Shown here in pieces: positions 1 through 7,715 of a stretch of DNA of 15,422 nucleotides. Positions within the stretch are counted from its first letter, which is position 1. Every line of letters starts with the position of its first letter. The stretch is from Pseudomonadota bacterium. GTDB taxonomy: Bacteria; Pseudomonadota; Alphaproteobacteria; Rhizobiales; Devosiaceae. The stretch is taken from positions 1-15,422 of the forward strand of contig JAEZKB010000008.1 in NCBI GenBank assembly GCA_023415605.1. Reading direction: 5' to 3'. The notes beneath the pieces were generated by a model, which was not told the origin of the DNA, did no database searches, and saw only the letters and a program-made list of their open reading frames with translations. The position numbers and the translations under genes are program-made.

Positions 1-189
1 GCATGATCCCAGAACCGGGTCCGCGTCTTGGGGAGGCGGACTGCAACGGACGAACCATGCGGGAATGAACGCACACCAGCGCCCGCGAACCGCAGGACCA
101 GCGCATTTGCGCGCTGCCATATAGGAATACGCCGTTTTTCACAAGCGCGGCAGGCGCAAAGGTGGCCTGCGTGGTTTACGGCCGCGGCC

Positions 190-2313
190 TCAGGAGACGC
201 GGCGCAGCTTGGGCTGCATTTCCTTCTTGAGCATGTCGATGACTGCGTCGGCATCGATGGGCGGGGAGAAGAGGAAGCCCTGGACTTCATTGCAGCCTTG
301 CTCGCGGACGGCGGCGAGCTGTTCTTCGGTCTCGATGCCCTCGGCGGTGGTGGACATGCCGAGAGAATGCCCGAGGCCGATGACGGCCTTGATGATAGCG
401 AGGCTGTCGCCCTTGGATTCGAGATCGCGCATGAAGGAGCGGTCGATCTTGATCTTGTCGAAGGGGAATGAGCGCAGATAGCTCAATGACGAGTAACCGG
501 TGCCGAAATCGTCCATCGAAATGCGGACCCCCAAGGCGCGGAGCTTGTGCAGGGTCTGCAGCGTCGGCTCGCTCTCGGCGAGCAGCAGGGATTCGGTGAT
601 TTCGAGCTCGAGCCGGGTCGGCGGGAGGCCACTTTCCTGCAACGCTGCGACCACGGTCTCGTAGAGCTTCTTGTTCTTGAACTGAACGGTCGAGAGGTTG
701 ACGGCGACGCGGGCGTCGGTCGGCCAGGTCATGGCGGTGCGGCAGGCTTCGCGCAGCACCCATTCGCCGATGGGGACGATGAGACCGGTTTCTTCGGCGA
801 TCGGGATGAATTCGTTGGGCGGGATGATGCCCTTTTCGGCGTGATCCCAGCGCAGCAGGGCTTCCAGGCAGGTGACGCGATCTTCCTGCAGGCCGACCAG
901 GGGCTGGTAGACGAGCCGGAATTCGTTGCGGGCGAGAGCGAGGCGGAGACCGGCTTCGATCTGGCGGCGGTGCTGAATGGCTTCGTCCATGCCGCGTTCG
1001 AAGAAGTGATAGGTCGAGCGGCCCTCGGCCTTGGCGCGGTAGAGCGCCAGGTCGGCGTTCTTCATCAGCTGGTCGGTGGTCTCGCCGTCGTCGGGCGCCA
1101 TGGCGATGCCGACCGACGCCCCGATGAGGATCTGGTGCCCATCGATAGAAAACGGCGTCGACATTGTGCGGGTGATGCGCTCGGCGATGGCGGCGGCATC
1201 TGCGGGCTTTTCGATGCCGCGGAGCAGCAGGGAGAATTCGTCGCCGCCAAGGCGGGCGAGGACGTCGTTCTCGCGAGTGGAGCCCCAGAGACGGGCGGAG
1301 ACCTGCTTCAAAACCTTGTCACCCACGGCGTGACCGAGGGTGTCGTTGACTTCCTTGAAGTGGTCGAGGTCGATGCAAAGCACCGCAAGCTTGTCGCCGC
1401 GTTCGATGCCGGCTTCGTTCGACGCCATTTCTTCGAGGAACTGGATGCGGTTAGGCAGTTCGGTCAGCGCGTCGTGGCGGGCGAGATGGCGGATGCGCGC
1501 TTCCTGCTGACGCTGCTCGGTGATGTCCTCGTGGGTCGACACCCAGCCGCCATCCTTCATGGGATGGTGCTGCATCATGATGGTGCGGCCGTTGAGTTCG
1601 TGGATGTTCTTGCCGTATTCGCCGCGCGAGATGACCTCGCGGCGCCAGCGGATATAGGCCTCGCGGTCGCCGCCGGCCTCCATGCCCTTTTCGAAGAGAT
1701 AGCCCAGGATGGTCTCGAGCTGCGTGCCCGGCTTGAGCATCTCTTCGGGCAGATCGTAGATCCGGGCGTAGGGCGCGTTGGATACTACCAGCCGGCCCTT
1801 GGCATCGTACATGCAGAGGCCCTGGGAGATGTTGTTGACCACGGCGTTGAGCCGGAGGTTCTGCCGCTCCAGCTCGCGCTTGCGCTTCTGCACGATCTCG
1901 GTGGAGGCGATCTCTTCGGTGACGTCTTCGTGGGTGATGACCCAGCCAAGGCCGGGTGAATAGACATGGGCGGTCTCGATGGTGCGGCCGCCTTCGACCA
2001 GCTCGCGTACCTTGGCACGCATGCCGGAGCGGTTGTTGAGCAGTTCCTTCTTGTAGCTCTCGAGGAACTCTTCCGGGGACTGGTCGGGGTGGTTGCCCAT
2101 CTCGGCCGAGAGCCGGACGACCGCTTCCAGCGTCATGCCCTTCTTGATGCGCTTGGCCGAGAAACCGTAGATGTCGAGATAGTGGCGGTTCCACATGACG
2201 AGCTTGAAGTCGCTCGACCAGACGCAGAAACCATAAGGAATGCTTTCGAGCGCGGCGTCCAACAGCAACGCGCCATCCGACGGAGCCGGATTGTCAGTTG
2301 CCTTTGCCTTCAC
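190..2313 (-). CDS. PAS-PAS-GGDEF-EAL cyclic-di-GMP synthase/phosphodiesterase (copy 1)
   Basis: A 707-residue soluble protein with no signal peptide or membrane segment, so cytoplasmic. Two PAS-type sensor domains (about residues 20-135 and 152-270, each ending in a HED[VI]TE motif) precede a GGDEF domain (about 278-440) and an EAL domain (about 450-695). The cyclase motif RLGGDEF is intact (GGDEF 356-360), with an RxxD product-inhibition site (347-350) five residues ahead of it. The EAL catalytic set is also present: E484 of EALLRW, N539, E571, D601-D602 of DDFGTGYSSLSYL, K622, E658 and Q678. By family knowledge it could both make and hydrolyse c-di-GMP; the net direction cannot be read from sequence. 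The start is GTG at 2313, with GAGG eight nt upstream (2322-2325). It lies 96 nt downstream of its paralogue and has its own CtrA-type box. The PAS ligand is unknown. Confidence 0.95.
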   Translation of the reverse strand: MKAKATDNPAPSDGALLLDAALESIPYGFCVWSSDFKLVMWNRHYLDIYGFSAKRIKKGMTLEAVVRLSAEMGNHPDQSPEEFLESYKKELLNNRSGMRAKVRELVEGGRTIETAHVYSPGLGWVITHEDVTEEIASTEIVQKRKRELERQNLRLNAVVNNISQGLCMYDAKGRLVVSNAPYARIYDLPEEMLKPGTQLETILGYLFEKGMEAGGDREAYIRWRREVISRGEYGKNIHELNGRTIMMQHHPMKDGGWVSTHEDITEQRQQEARIRHLARHDALTELPNRIQFLEEMASNEAGIERGDKLAVLCIDLDHFKEVNDTLGHAVGDKVLKQVSARLWGSTRENDVLARLGGDEFSLLLRGIEKPADAAAIAERITRTMSTPFSIDGHQILIGASVGIAMAPDDGETTDQLMKNADLALYRAKAEGRSTYHFFERGMDEAIQHRRQIEAGLRLALARNEFRLVYQPLVGLQEDRVTCLEALLRWDHAEKGIIPPNEFIPIAEETGLIVPIGEWVLREACRTAMTWPTDARVAVNLSTVQFKNKKLYETVVAALQESGLPPTRLELEITESLLLAESEPTLQTLHKLRALGVRISMDDFGTGYSSLSYLRSFPFDKIKIDRSFMRDLESKGDSLAIIKAVIGLGHSLGMSTTAEGIETEEQLAAVREQGCNEVQGFLFSPPIDADAVIDMLKKEMQPKLRRVS

Positions 2314-2369
2314 TGCAAGTGCCTCGCTGAAACGCTCAAATTACGCCTGCGCACCCTAGCTGGACGTAC

Positions 2370-2384
2370 TTAATCATGGCTTAA
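2370..2384 (-). promoter_or_regulatory. CtrA-type box TTAA-N7-TTAA upstream of c-di-GMP gene copy 1
   Basis: Two TTAA half-sites separated by exactly 7 nt (TTAATCATGGCTTAA on the plus strand) lie 57 nt upstream of the GTG start at 2313. TTAA-N7-TTAA(C) is the established binding motif of the alphaproteobacterial cell-cycle response regulator CtrA. The 96-nt gap between the two c-di-GMP genes has no obvious terminator, so the downstream copy probably has its own promoter here. Whether CtrA activates or represses cannot be told from sequence. Confidence 0.6.
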
Positions 2385-2409
2385 GTCCGGCGACGCATTC
2401 GTGGCGACG

Positions 2410-4536
2410 TCAGGCTCGCCTGAGCTTGGGCAGGTTGCCGTGAGTCTCGCCGAAGAGCGCGTCGATACCCGATTGCGGCAGCGGCGGCGAGAACAGGAAG
2501 CCCTGCACTTCGTTGCAGCCTTCAGCGCGCACGGCTTCGAGCTGAGCCTCGGTCTCGATGCCTTCAGCAGTGGTCGACATACCCAGCGACTGGCCGAGGC
2601 CGATCACCGCCTTGATGATGGCGAGAGAGTCCTTTTCCTGCCCGAGCCCCTGCATGAAGGAGCGATCGATCTTGATCTTGTCGAAAGGGAAGGCACGGAG
2701 GTAGCTCAGCGACGAATAACCGGTGCCGAAATCATCCATCGAGATGCGGACGCCCAGCGCACGGAGCTGATGCAGGGTATCGAGGGTCTGCTCGGTATCG
2801 GCGAGCAACAGGGACTCGGTGATTTCGAGCTCGAGGCGGCTGGGGTCGAGGCCGGCTTCGCGCAGCGCGCTGGTGACATGGCCGACGAGACCCCGGTTCT
2901 TGAACTGCACCGGCGAAAGGTTGACGGCCACCCGCACGTGGTCCGGCCAGGCGGCGGCGGCCTGACAGGCCTCGTGCAGCACCCAGGCGCCGATCGAGGC
3001 GATGACGCCGGTTTCCTCGGCGATGGGGATGAACTCCATCGGCGGGATCATACCACGCTGCGGATGGTCCCAGCGCAGCAGCGCTTCGAGGCAGCAGATG
3101 CGGTTGGCGTCGAGATTGACCAGCGGCTGGTAGACGAGGCGGAACTCGCCCTGCGCCAGCGCCACCTTTAGTCCCTGTTCGAGCATGCGGCGGTGCTGCA
3201 GCTTTTCGTCCATGCCCTTTTCGAAGAAGTGGTAGTGGCCGCGGCCCTCGCCTTTGGCGCGATAGAGCGCCATATCGGCATTCTTGAGCAGGGTCTCGGC
3301 GCTGGTGCCATCGGTGGGCGCCACCGCGATGCCGATCGAGGTGCCGATCATGATCTGATGGCCGTCGACGACGATGGGCTGGGCGATGGATTTGATCACC
3401 CGTTCGGCCACCACGGCCGCGCCGCGCGGATGGTCGAGCGGGTGGATCAGGAAGGCGAATTCGTCGCCGCCGAGGCGCACAACGAGATCGGTCTCGCGGG
3501 CCGCATCGCGCAGGCGGCGGGCCACAGCCTGCAACACCTGGTCGCCAATGCCATGGCCGAGCGTATCGTTGACGGCCTTGAAGTGATCGAGATCGAGGCA
3601 GAGCACGGCAACGGCTTCGTCGCGACGGATGCGCGCTTCGAGCCGTTCCATCTCGTCGCGGAAATAGACGCGGTTGGGCAGGTCGGTGAGCGCATCATGG
3701 CGGGCGAGGTGGCGGACGCGGGCCTCGTTGGCGCGCTGTTCGGTGACGTCCTCATGCGTCGCCACCCAGCCGCCATCGGCCATGGGGTGATGGTGGATGG
3801 CGATGATGCGGCCGTCTTCGAGTTCGACCTCGTCGCGGGCTACGGCGCTGTTGGTGATGAGGTCGCGGCGGCTTTGCACATAGGCTTCGCGGCCGCCACG
3901 CGGCACCATGCCATGGGCGAAGCGGTATTCGAGGATCTTGTCGAGCGTGGTACCGGCCTGCATCAGCGCCTGCGGCAGGCGGTAGAGTTCGGCATAGACG
4001 CGGTTACAGACGACGAGGCGCTCGTTGCCATCGAACATGCAAAGGCCCTGCGGCATGTTGTTGACGGCGGCGGCGAAGCGCTGGTCCTGCTTCTGCAGCG
4101 CCTTTTCACGCAGGTCGGCCAGCCATTGCTTCTCGGTCGCCTCGGTGACGTCCTCGTGGCGCACGACCCAGCCGACATCTGGGATGAAGCTGTGCGAAGT
4201 GCGGATAAGAAGGCCGCGGATGGCCTTTTCGGAGAACAACGGCTCGCCCTGCTGCGACTGGTCGAAGCGGCGCTGGTAAATCTCGTGCAGCTCTTCGGCA
4301 GTAAGGCCGGGGTGATTGCCCAGCGCCGTCGAGAGGCGGCAGAGGTCCAAGAGGCTCATGCCGGGGCGGATGTCCTCGGCGCGATACTTGTAGATGTCGA
4401 GATAGCGTGGATTGCTGGCCGCAAGTCTACGGTCGAGATCCCACATCGAAAAGCCGTATGGCATGGTGTCGAGCGCTGCATCGAGCAGAACTTTGACGCC
4501 ACGGTTGCTCCCAGCAGTTGCGGCTTTTGATGTCAT
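2410..4536 (-). CDS. PAS-PAS-GGDEF-EAL cyclic-di-GMP synthase/phosphodiesterase (copy 2)
   Basis: A 708-residue cytoplasmic paralogue of the adjacent downstream gene. Layout and numbering are the same: PAS, PAS, GGDEF (RLGGDEF, GGDEF at 356-360, RxxD site RETD at 347-350) and EAL (E484 of EALLRW, DDFGTGYSSLSYL, AEGIETE, QGFLFSPP). All residues expected for both activities are present, so it may be bifunctional. The GGDEF and EAL halves are very similar between copies; the PAS halves differ more, suggesting changed input. I chose ATG 4536 because it aligns residue for residue with the paralogue's N-terminus (the LLDAAL motif falls at the same position) and puts the CtrA-type box at the same distance. 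A GTG at 4560 would add eight residues but has no good ribosome site. A G-rich stretch lies about 10 nt upstream of the ATG. Confidence 0.94.
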   Translation of the reverse strand: MTSKAATAGSNRGVKVLLDAALDTMPYGFSMWDLDRRLAASNPRYLDIYKYRAEDIRPGMSLLDLCRLSTALGNHPGLTAEELHEIYQRRFDQSQQGEPLFSEKAIRGLLIRTSHSFIPDVGWVVRHEDVTEATEKQWLADLREKALQKQDQRFAAAVNNMPQGLCMFDGNERLVVCNRVYAELYRLPQALMQAGTTLDKILEYRFAHGMVPRGGREAYVQSRRDLITNSAVARDEVELEDGRIIAIHHHPMADGGWVATHEDVTEQRANEARVRHLARHDALTDLPNRVYFRDEMERLEARIRRDEAVAVLCLDLDHFKAVNDTLGHGIGDQVLQAVARRLRDAARETDLVVRLGGDEFAFLIHPLDHPRGAAVVAERVIKSIAQPIVVDGHQIMIGTSIGIAVAPTDGTSAETLLKNADMALYRAKGEGRGHYHFFEKGMDEKLQHRRMLEQGLKVALAQGEFRLVYQPLVNLDANRICCLEALLRWDHPQRGMIPPMEFIPIAEETGVIASIGAWVLHEACQAAAAWPDHVRVAVNLSPVQFKNRGLVGHVTSALREAGLDPSRLELEITESLLLADTEQTLDTLHQLRALGVRISMDDFGTGYSSLSYLRAFPFDKIKIDRSFMQGLGQEKDSLAIIKAVIGLGQSLGMSTTAEGIETEAQLEAVRAEGCNEVQGFLFSPPLPQSGIDALFGETHGNLPKLRRA

Positions 4537-4591
4537 GGTTGCGCTGCCCCCACTCAGCACAAATGTCGGTGGGAACGATGCGCGCGGCCAC

Positions 4592-4606
4592 TTAACAGCG
4601 GCTTAA
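4592..4606 (-). promoter_or_regulatory. CtrA-type box TTAA-N7-TTAA(C) upstream of c-di-GMP gene copy 2
   Basis: TTAACAGCGGCTTAAC on the plus strand matches the full CtrA consensus TTAA-N7-TTAAC. It begins 56 nt upstream of the chosen ATG at 4536, against 57 nt for the same motif before the paralogue. On the coding strand both copies read TTAAGCC-N4-TTAAGT, and an ATTTG(A/T)GC element follows each box by about 26 nt. The two promoters therefore look homologous. Confidence 0.62.
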
Positions 4607-4649
4607 CTCACCGCGGATGTGACGCGACAAGACTCAAATACCGGTAAAA

Positions 4650-4665
4650 TCACGGGCACCCGTGA
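4650..4665. promoter_or_regulatory. Candidate operator, 7-bp inverted repeat with 2-nt centre
   Basis: TCACGGG and CCCGTGA form a perfect dyad around CA. It lies 114 nt upstream of the c-di-GMP gene start and about 200 nt upstream of the exporter start. The compact dyad suits a dimeric regulator better than an RNA hairpin, because a two-base loop is too tight. No regulator gene adjoins it, so the binding protein is unknown. Confidence 0.3.
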
Positions 4666-4848
4666 CTGTCGTTGTTCTTGGCTGATGTTGTTTACGGGTC
4701 GTGCAGATCTTGTTGCGAAGACCCGATGCTTCCATGGACATCCTGCGATCACAGGACCAATGGTAGCGTCCAGCGGCCCTAGGGCGCCGATCCCTAGCCA
4801 GGGGCGATGGCCCATGCGAATGTCGCGACGAACGCTTCCGGTGCCCGC

Positions 4849-5493
4849 ATGCTCTTCATCCCAGATATCACCGTTATCCTGGCCTTCGCGGTCGCCACCA
4901 TTGTGCTGGCCATCACGCCGGGGCCGGATATGGCGCTGCAACTGAGCCGGGCCATCAACTATGGCCGGGCGCACGGGCTGGCGGCGATGTTCGGGGCGAT
5001 GGCGGGGATCATGGTGCATACGACGCTGGTGGCGTTCGGCGTCTCGGTGCTGATCATCGCGGCGCCGCCGCTGTTCCTCGCGCTGAAGATCGCCGGGGCG
5101 GTGTACCTTTTGTGGCTCGCCTACCAGGCCATCGTCCATGGCGGCGGATTGCGGATTGCAGAGGCGGCCAAGAAGGCTCCGACGGTTTGGCAGAGCTTTG
5201 CCACGGGGCTCGGGATCAACCTGCTCAACCCCAAGGTGGTGCTGTTCTTCGTGACCTTCCTGCCGCAGTTCGTCGATGGGCATGACCCCGGCGCCACTGG
5301 CAAACTGTTCTTCCTCGGCGCCGAATTCGTGGTCCTCTCCATCCCGCTCGGCATCGCCACGGTGTTCGCGGCCGAGTGGCTGGCGGCGGCGTTCAAGCGG
5401 ACCAAGTGGATGGAGCGGGCGCTGAACTGGAGCTTTGCGGCGATCTTCACGGCGTTCGCGGCGACGATCCTGACGGCGCAGGCGCGGCACTAG
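4849..5493 (+). CDS. LysE/RhtB-family amino-acid exporter
   Basis: A 214-residue inner-membrane protein with about six hydrophobic segments. It begins with the family-typical hydrophobic segment after MLFIPD, followed by ITPGPDM (22-28), and has LNPKVVLFF (126-134) in the middle. These are hallmarks of the LysE/RhtB translocators, which export amino acids or related metabolites by proton antiport; the substrate cannot be told from sequence. ATG 4849 is preferred because family members start about five residues before this first segment. An in-frame ATG at 4807, with AGGGG three nt upstream, would add 14 polar residues and remains possible. rlmJ follows 32 nt later on the same strand, so the two may be co-transcribed. 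Confidence 0.88.
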   Translation: MLFIPDITVILAFAVATIVLAITPGPDMALQLSRAINYGRAHGLAAMFGAMAGIMVHTTLVAFGVSVLIIAAPPLFLALKIAGAVYLLWLAYQAIVHGGGLRIAEAAKKAPTVWQSFATGLGINLLNPKVVLFFVTFLPQFVDGHDPGATGKLFFLGAEFVVLSIPLGIATVFAAEWLAAAFKRTKWMERALNWSFAAIFTAFAATILTAQARH

Positions 5494-5525
5494 TTTCGGC
5501 AGCACGCATGAGATAGGGGGAGGCC

Positions 5526-6371
5526 ATGAATTACCGTCACGCCTTCCACGCCGGCAATTTTGCCGATGTCGTCAAGCACATCATTCTCACGCGGCTGGTC
5601 GAGTACCTCAAAAAGAAGGACGCGGCGTTTCGGGTGATCGATACGCATGCGGGGCTCGGCCGTTACGATCTGGGCTCGTCCGAGGCGCAGCGATCGCCCG
5701 AATGGGTGGACGGGATCGGACGGCTGCTGGAGGCCGAACTGCCGGCCAAAGCCAAGGACCTGGTGGCGCCCTATCTCGACGTCATTCGCGGCGAAAACCC
5801 GGGGAAGCTCAAGAGCTATCCGGGATCGCCCTGGCTGGTGCGCAAGCTGTTTCGGCCGCAGGACCGGTTGGAAGCGCTGGAGCTGCATCCCGAAGACGCC
5901 CGGGCACTGTCGAAGCTCTTTGCCGGCGATATCCAGGCGCGGATCATCCACCTCGACGGCTGGCTGGCGCTCAATGCGCATCTGCCACCCAAGGAGAAGC
6001 GCGGGCTGGTGCTGGTCGATCCGCCGTTCGAGGAGCCGGGCGAGTTCGCCAGGTTGGTCGATGGGCTGGTCAAGGGGCACAAGAAATTCGCAACGGGCGT
6101 GTTCGCGCTCTGGTATCCGCTCAAGGACACGCGGGCGGTGCACGATTTCATCTCGGCACTGCGGGGGACGGGGATTCCCAAGATGCTGCGGGCGGAGGTT
6201 TCCATTCGTCCGGCCAGCAATCCGCCGGCGCTGCACGGCTCGGGCATGATCATCGTCAATCCGCCTTTTGTGCTGGAAGGGGAGTTACGGGTGCTGCTGC
6301 CGGCATTGGCCCGGGTGCTGGGGGACGAGGGTCAGGGCCGGCACAAGCTCGAATGGATTGCGGGGGAATAG
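5526..6371 (+). CDS. rlmJ: 23S rRNA (adenine(2030)-N6)-methyltransferase RlmJ
   Basis: A 281-residue protein, close to the 280 of E. coli RlmJ, which uses S-adenosylmethionine to methylate N6 of A2030 in 23S rRNA. It opens with the family signature MNYRHAFHAGNFADVVKH. IDTHAGLGRYDL is the SAM-binding region, YPGSPWL follows mid-protein, and LVDPPFEEP is the catalytic (D/N)PP(Y/F) motif of N6-adenine methyltransferases. The C-terminal GSGMIIVNPP is also family-typical. A purine-rich ribosome site (GGGGGAGG) lies directly upstream of the ATG. It follows the LysE-type gene closely; the next gene is 165 nt downstream with no clear terminator between. Confidence 0.95.
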   Translation: MNYRHAFHAGNFADVVKHIILTRLVEYLKKKDAAFRVIDTHAGLGRYDLGSSEAQRSPEWVDGIGRLLEAELPAKAKDLVAPYLDVIRGENPGKLKSYPGSPWLVRKLFRPQDRLEALELHPEDARALSKLFAGDIQARIIHLDGWLALNAHLPPKEKRGLVLVDPPFEEPGEFARLVDGLVKGHKKFATGVFALWYPLKDTRAVHDFISALRGTGIPKMLRAEVSIRPASNPPALHGSGMIIVNPPFVLEGELRVLLPALARVLGDEGQGRHKLEWIAGE

Positions 6372-6536
6372 CCGACCCATCGCTCACTACACCAGTGGCG
6401 AAGGCCGGGGGGCCGGTAGACGTCAGCCTCGCGGCTCCGTCATCGAAAGCGCCCAGCACTGGAGAGTACTGCGCGTCTTGCCGCGGGCTGGCCGGGCACG
6501 CTAGTCATAACACCCCTCCTGCCTTGAGACGCCTCC

Positions 6537-7715
6537 TTGTCCATCCGTTCGAGCCTTGCCCTGTTCCGGGTGCCGTCGTTCACGCCGGCATTGCTGGCGA
6601 TCTTGTTCTCGGTGCTGGCCGAGGCGGTGGCCGGGAGCTACATGGCGCTGCTGGCGGTGCAGAAGATCGGCATGTCGCCTCTCCAACTCAGCGCCTTTCT
6701 AACGCTGTCGGCGGTTTCGGGCATCGTGGTGACGACGCTGTTTGGACACCTGCACGACAAGCGGCCGGTGCTGTGGCCGCTGCTGCTGGCGCTTTGTGCG
6801 AAGATCCTGGGCTATGCGTTCTGCGCGGTGCTGACCGAGACCTGGATGCTGCTCGCCAATGCCTTCGTGCTTTTTGGGCTGGCTAGTGCCTCGTTCGCGC
6901 TGCTGTTTGCCCTGGCCAAGGGCTATCTCGACAGGGTCGGCGGCGATGCGGTGGGACGCGGGATGGCCAGTCTCAGGCTGGTATCGTCGCTAGCCTGGGC
7001 GATCGGGCCGGCGCTTGGGGCTGCGCTGGTGGCCGCGTGGAGTTTCACCGGCGTCTATCTCGGGGCGACGCTGCTGGCGGTGGTGGCGCTGACAGTGGTG
7101 CTGGTAAGCCGGGTCAAGGTGGTGCCGGCCGATAGCGCCGAGCGGCAGAAGATCACGCTCGATGTGGTCAAGGCTGCAGCGCCGGCGGTGATCGCGATGA
7201 CGGCGTTCCACACCGTGATGTTCATGGGCTCGAATGCCATGTCGATCATCGTGGTGACTGAGCTGGGCACCGAAACCGATGTGGGGTTGCTGTTCAGCCT
7301 TTGCGCGGCCCTCGAAGTGGTGGTGATGAGCATTTTCGTCGTCCGGCCGGTCGACGGCACCAATCGAGGGTTGCTGCTGGTCGGGTTCGCGTTGTTCGCG
7401 CTCTATTTCCTCATGCCGCTGGTCTGGCCGACGCTGGCTTCGCTTTATTGGGGTCAGATTCCCCGGGCCATTGCCATCGGCATCCTCTCGATCGTCGGCA
7501 TGGCCTATATCCAGGCGCTACTGCCGGGTCGGGCCGGTGTCGCGTCGGCACTGTTCGGCAACACGATGAGCGCCGGATTCCTGCTGTCGGGTTTGGGCAC
7601 AGGGCTCTGGGCGCAAGGGCTTGGCTATTGGTCGCTGTTCACGGTCTGCGCCGTACTCTGCCTGATTGGCGGGGCGGTGTTGTACTGGCCGATGCGGCGG
7701 CGCCTAGCCAGCTAA
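6537..7715 (+). CDS. MFS transporter, 12 membrane segments
   Basis: A 392-residue, very hydrophobic protein with about twelve membrane segments in two six-helix halves joined by a short polar loop around residue 205 (the stretch following SRVKVVP). The loop after the second helix, GHLHDKRP, resembles MFS motif A. The overall pattern recalls the sugar-efflux (SetA-like) branch of the major facilitator superfamily, but this is only a resemblance and the substrate is unknown. The start is taken as TTG 6537; an in-frame TGA at 6525 rules out anything further upstream, and a GTG eleven codons later is the nearest alternative. The last 12 nt overlap the end of the convergent TPR-sulfotransferase gene. 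Confidence 0.85.
   Translation: MSIRSSLALFRVPSFTPALLAILFSVLAEAVAGSYMALLAVQKIGMSPLQLSAFLTLSAVSGIVVTTLFGHLHDKRPVLWPLLLALCAKILGYAFCAVLTETWMLLANAFVLFGLASASFALLFALAKGYLDRVGGDAVGRGMASLRLVSSLAWAIGPALGAALVAAWSFTGVYLGATLLAVVALTVVLVSRVKVVPADSAERQKITLDVVKAAAPAVIAMTAFHTVMFMGSNAMSIIVVTELGTETDVGLLFSLCAALEVVVMSIFVVRPVDGTNRGLLLVGFALFALYFLMPLVWPTLASLYWGQIPRAIAIGILSIVGMAYIQALLPGRAGVASALFGNTMSAGFLLSGLGTGLWAQGLGYWSLFTVCAVLCLIGGAVLYWPMRRRLAS

Larger units (their letters stand above)
4537..4848. promoter_or_regulatory. Divergent intergenic region with inverted repeats
   Basis: This spacer separates the minus-strand c-di-GMP gene from the plus-strand exporter. Besides the CtrA-type box it contains a 16-nt inverted repeat TCACGGG-CA-CCCGTGA (4650-4665), a looser pair CGGGTC-N19-GACCCG (4695-4725), TCCTG-N6-CAGGA (4741-4756) and the perfect palindrome GCCCTAGGGC (4776-4785). 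The first and last are symmetric enough to be operator sites. I could not place a convincing -35/-10 pair for the exporter, and no gene is visible here. Confidence 0.4.

Noticed and set aside
150..170. Hairpin GCAGGC-N9-GCCTGC downstream of c-di-GMP gene copy 1
   Set aside because: In the direction of transcription it is followed by an A-tract rather than a U-tract, so I do not call a terminator. GGCCGCGGCC at 180-189 is likewise just GC-rich sequence.
547..1959. A 470-codon plus-strand open frame antisense to c-di-GMP gene copy 1, with a similar one at 3193-4530 opposite copy 2
   Set aside because: They mirror the coding frame of GC-rich genes with strong third-position bias, have low-complexity composition and no recognisable domain. 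The real genes on the other strand have complete catalytic motifs.
6447..6476. Imperfect hairpin between rlmJ and the MFS gene
   Set aside because: The stem has a mismatch and a two-base bulge and lacks a T-run, so it cannot be told from chance.
5702..6886. A 394-codon plus-strand frame running across the rlmJ end and into the MFS gene
   Set aside because: It is an out-of-frame shadow of two well-supported genes and its product is Gly/Ala/Arg-rich without a family pattern.
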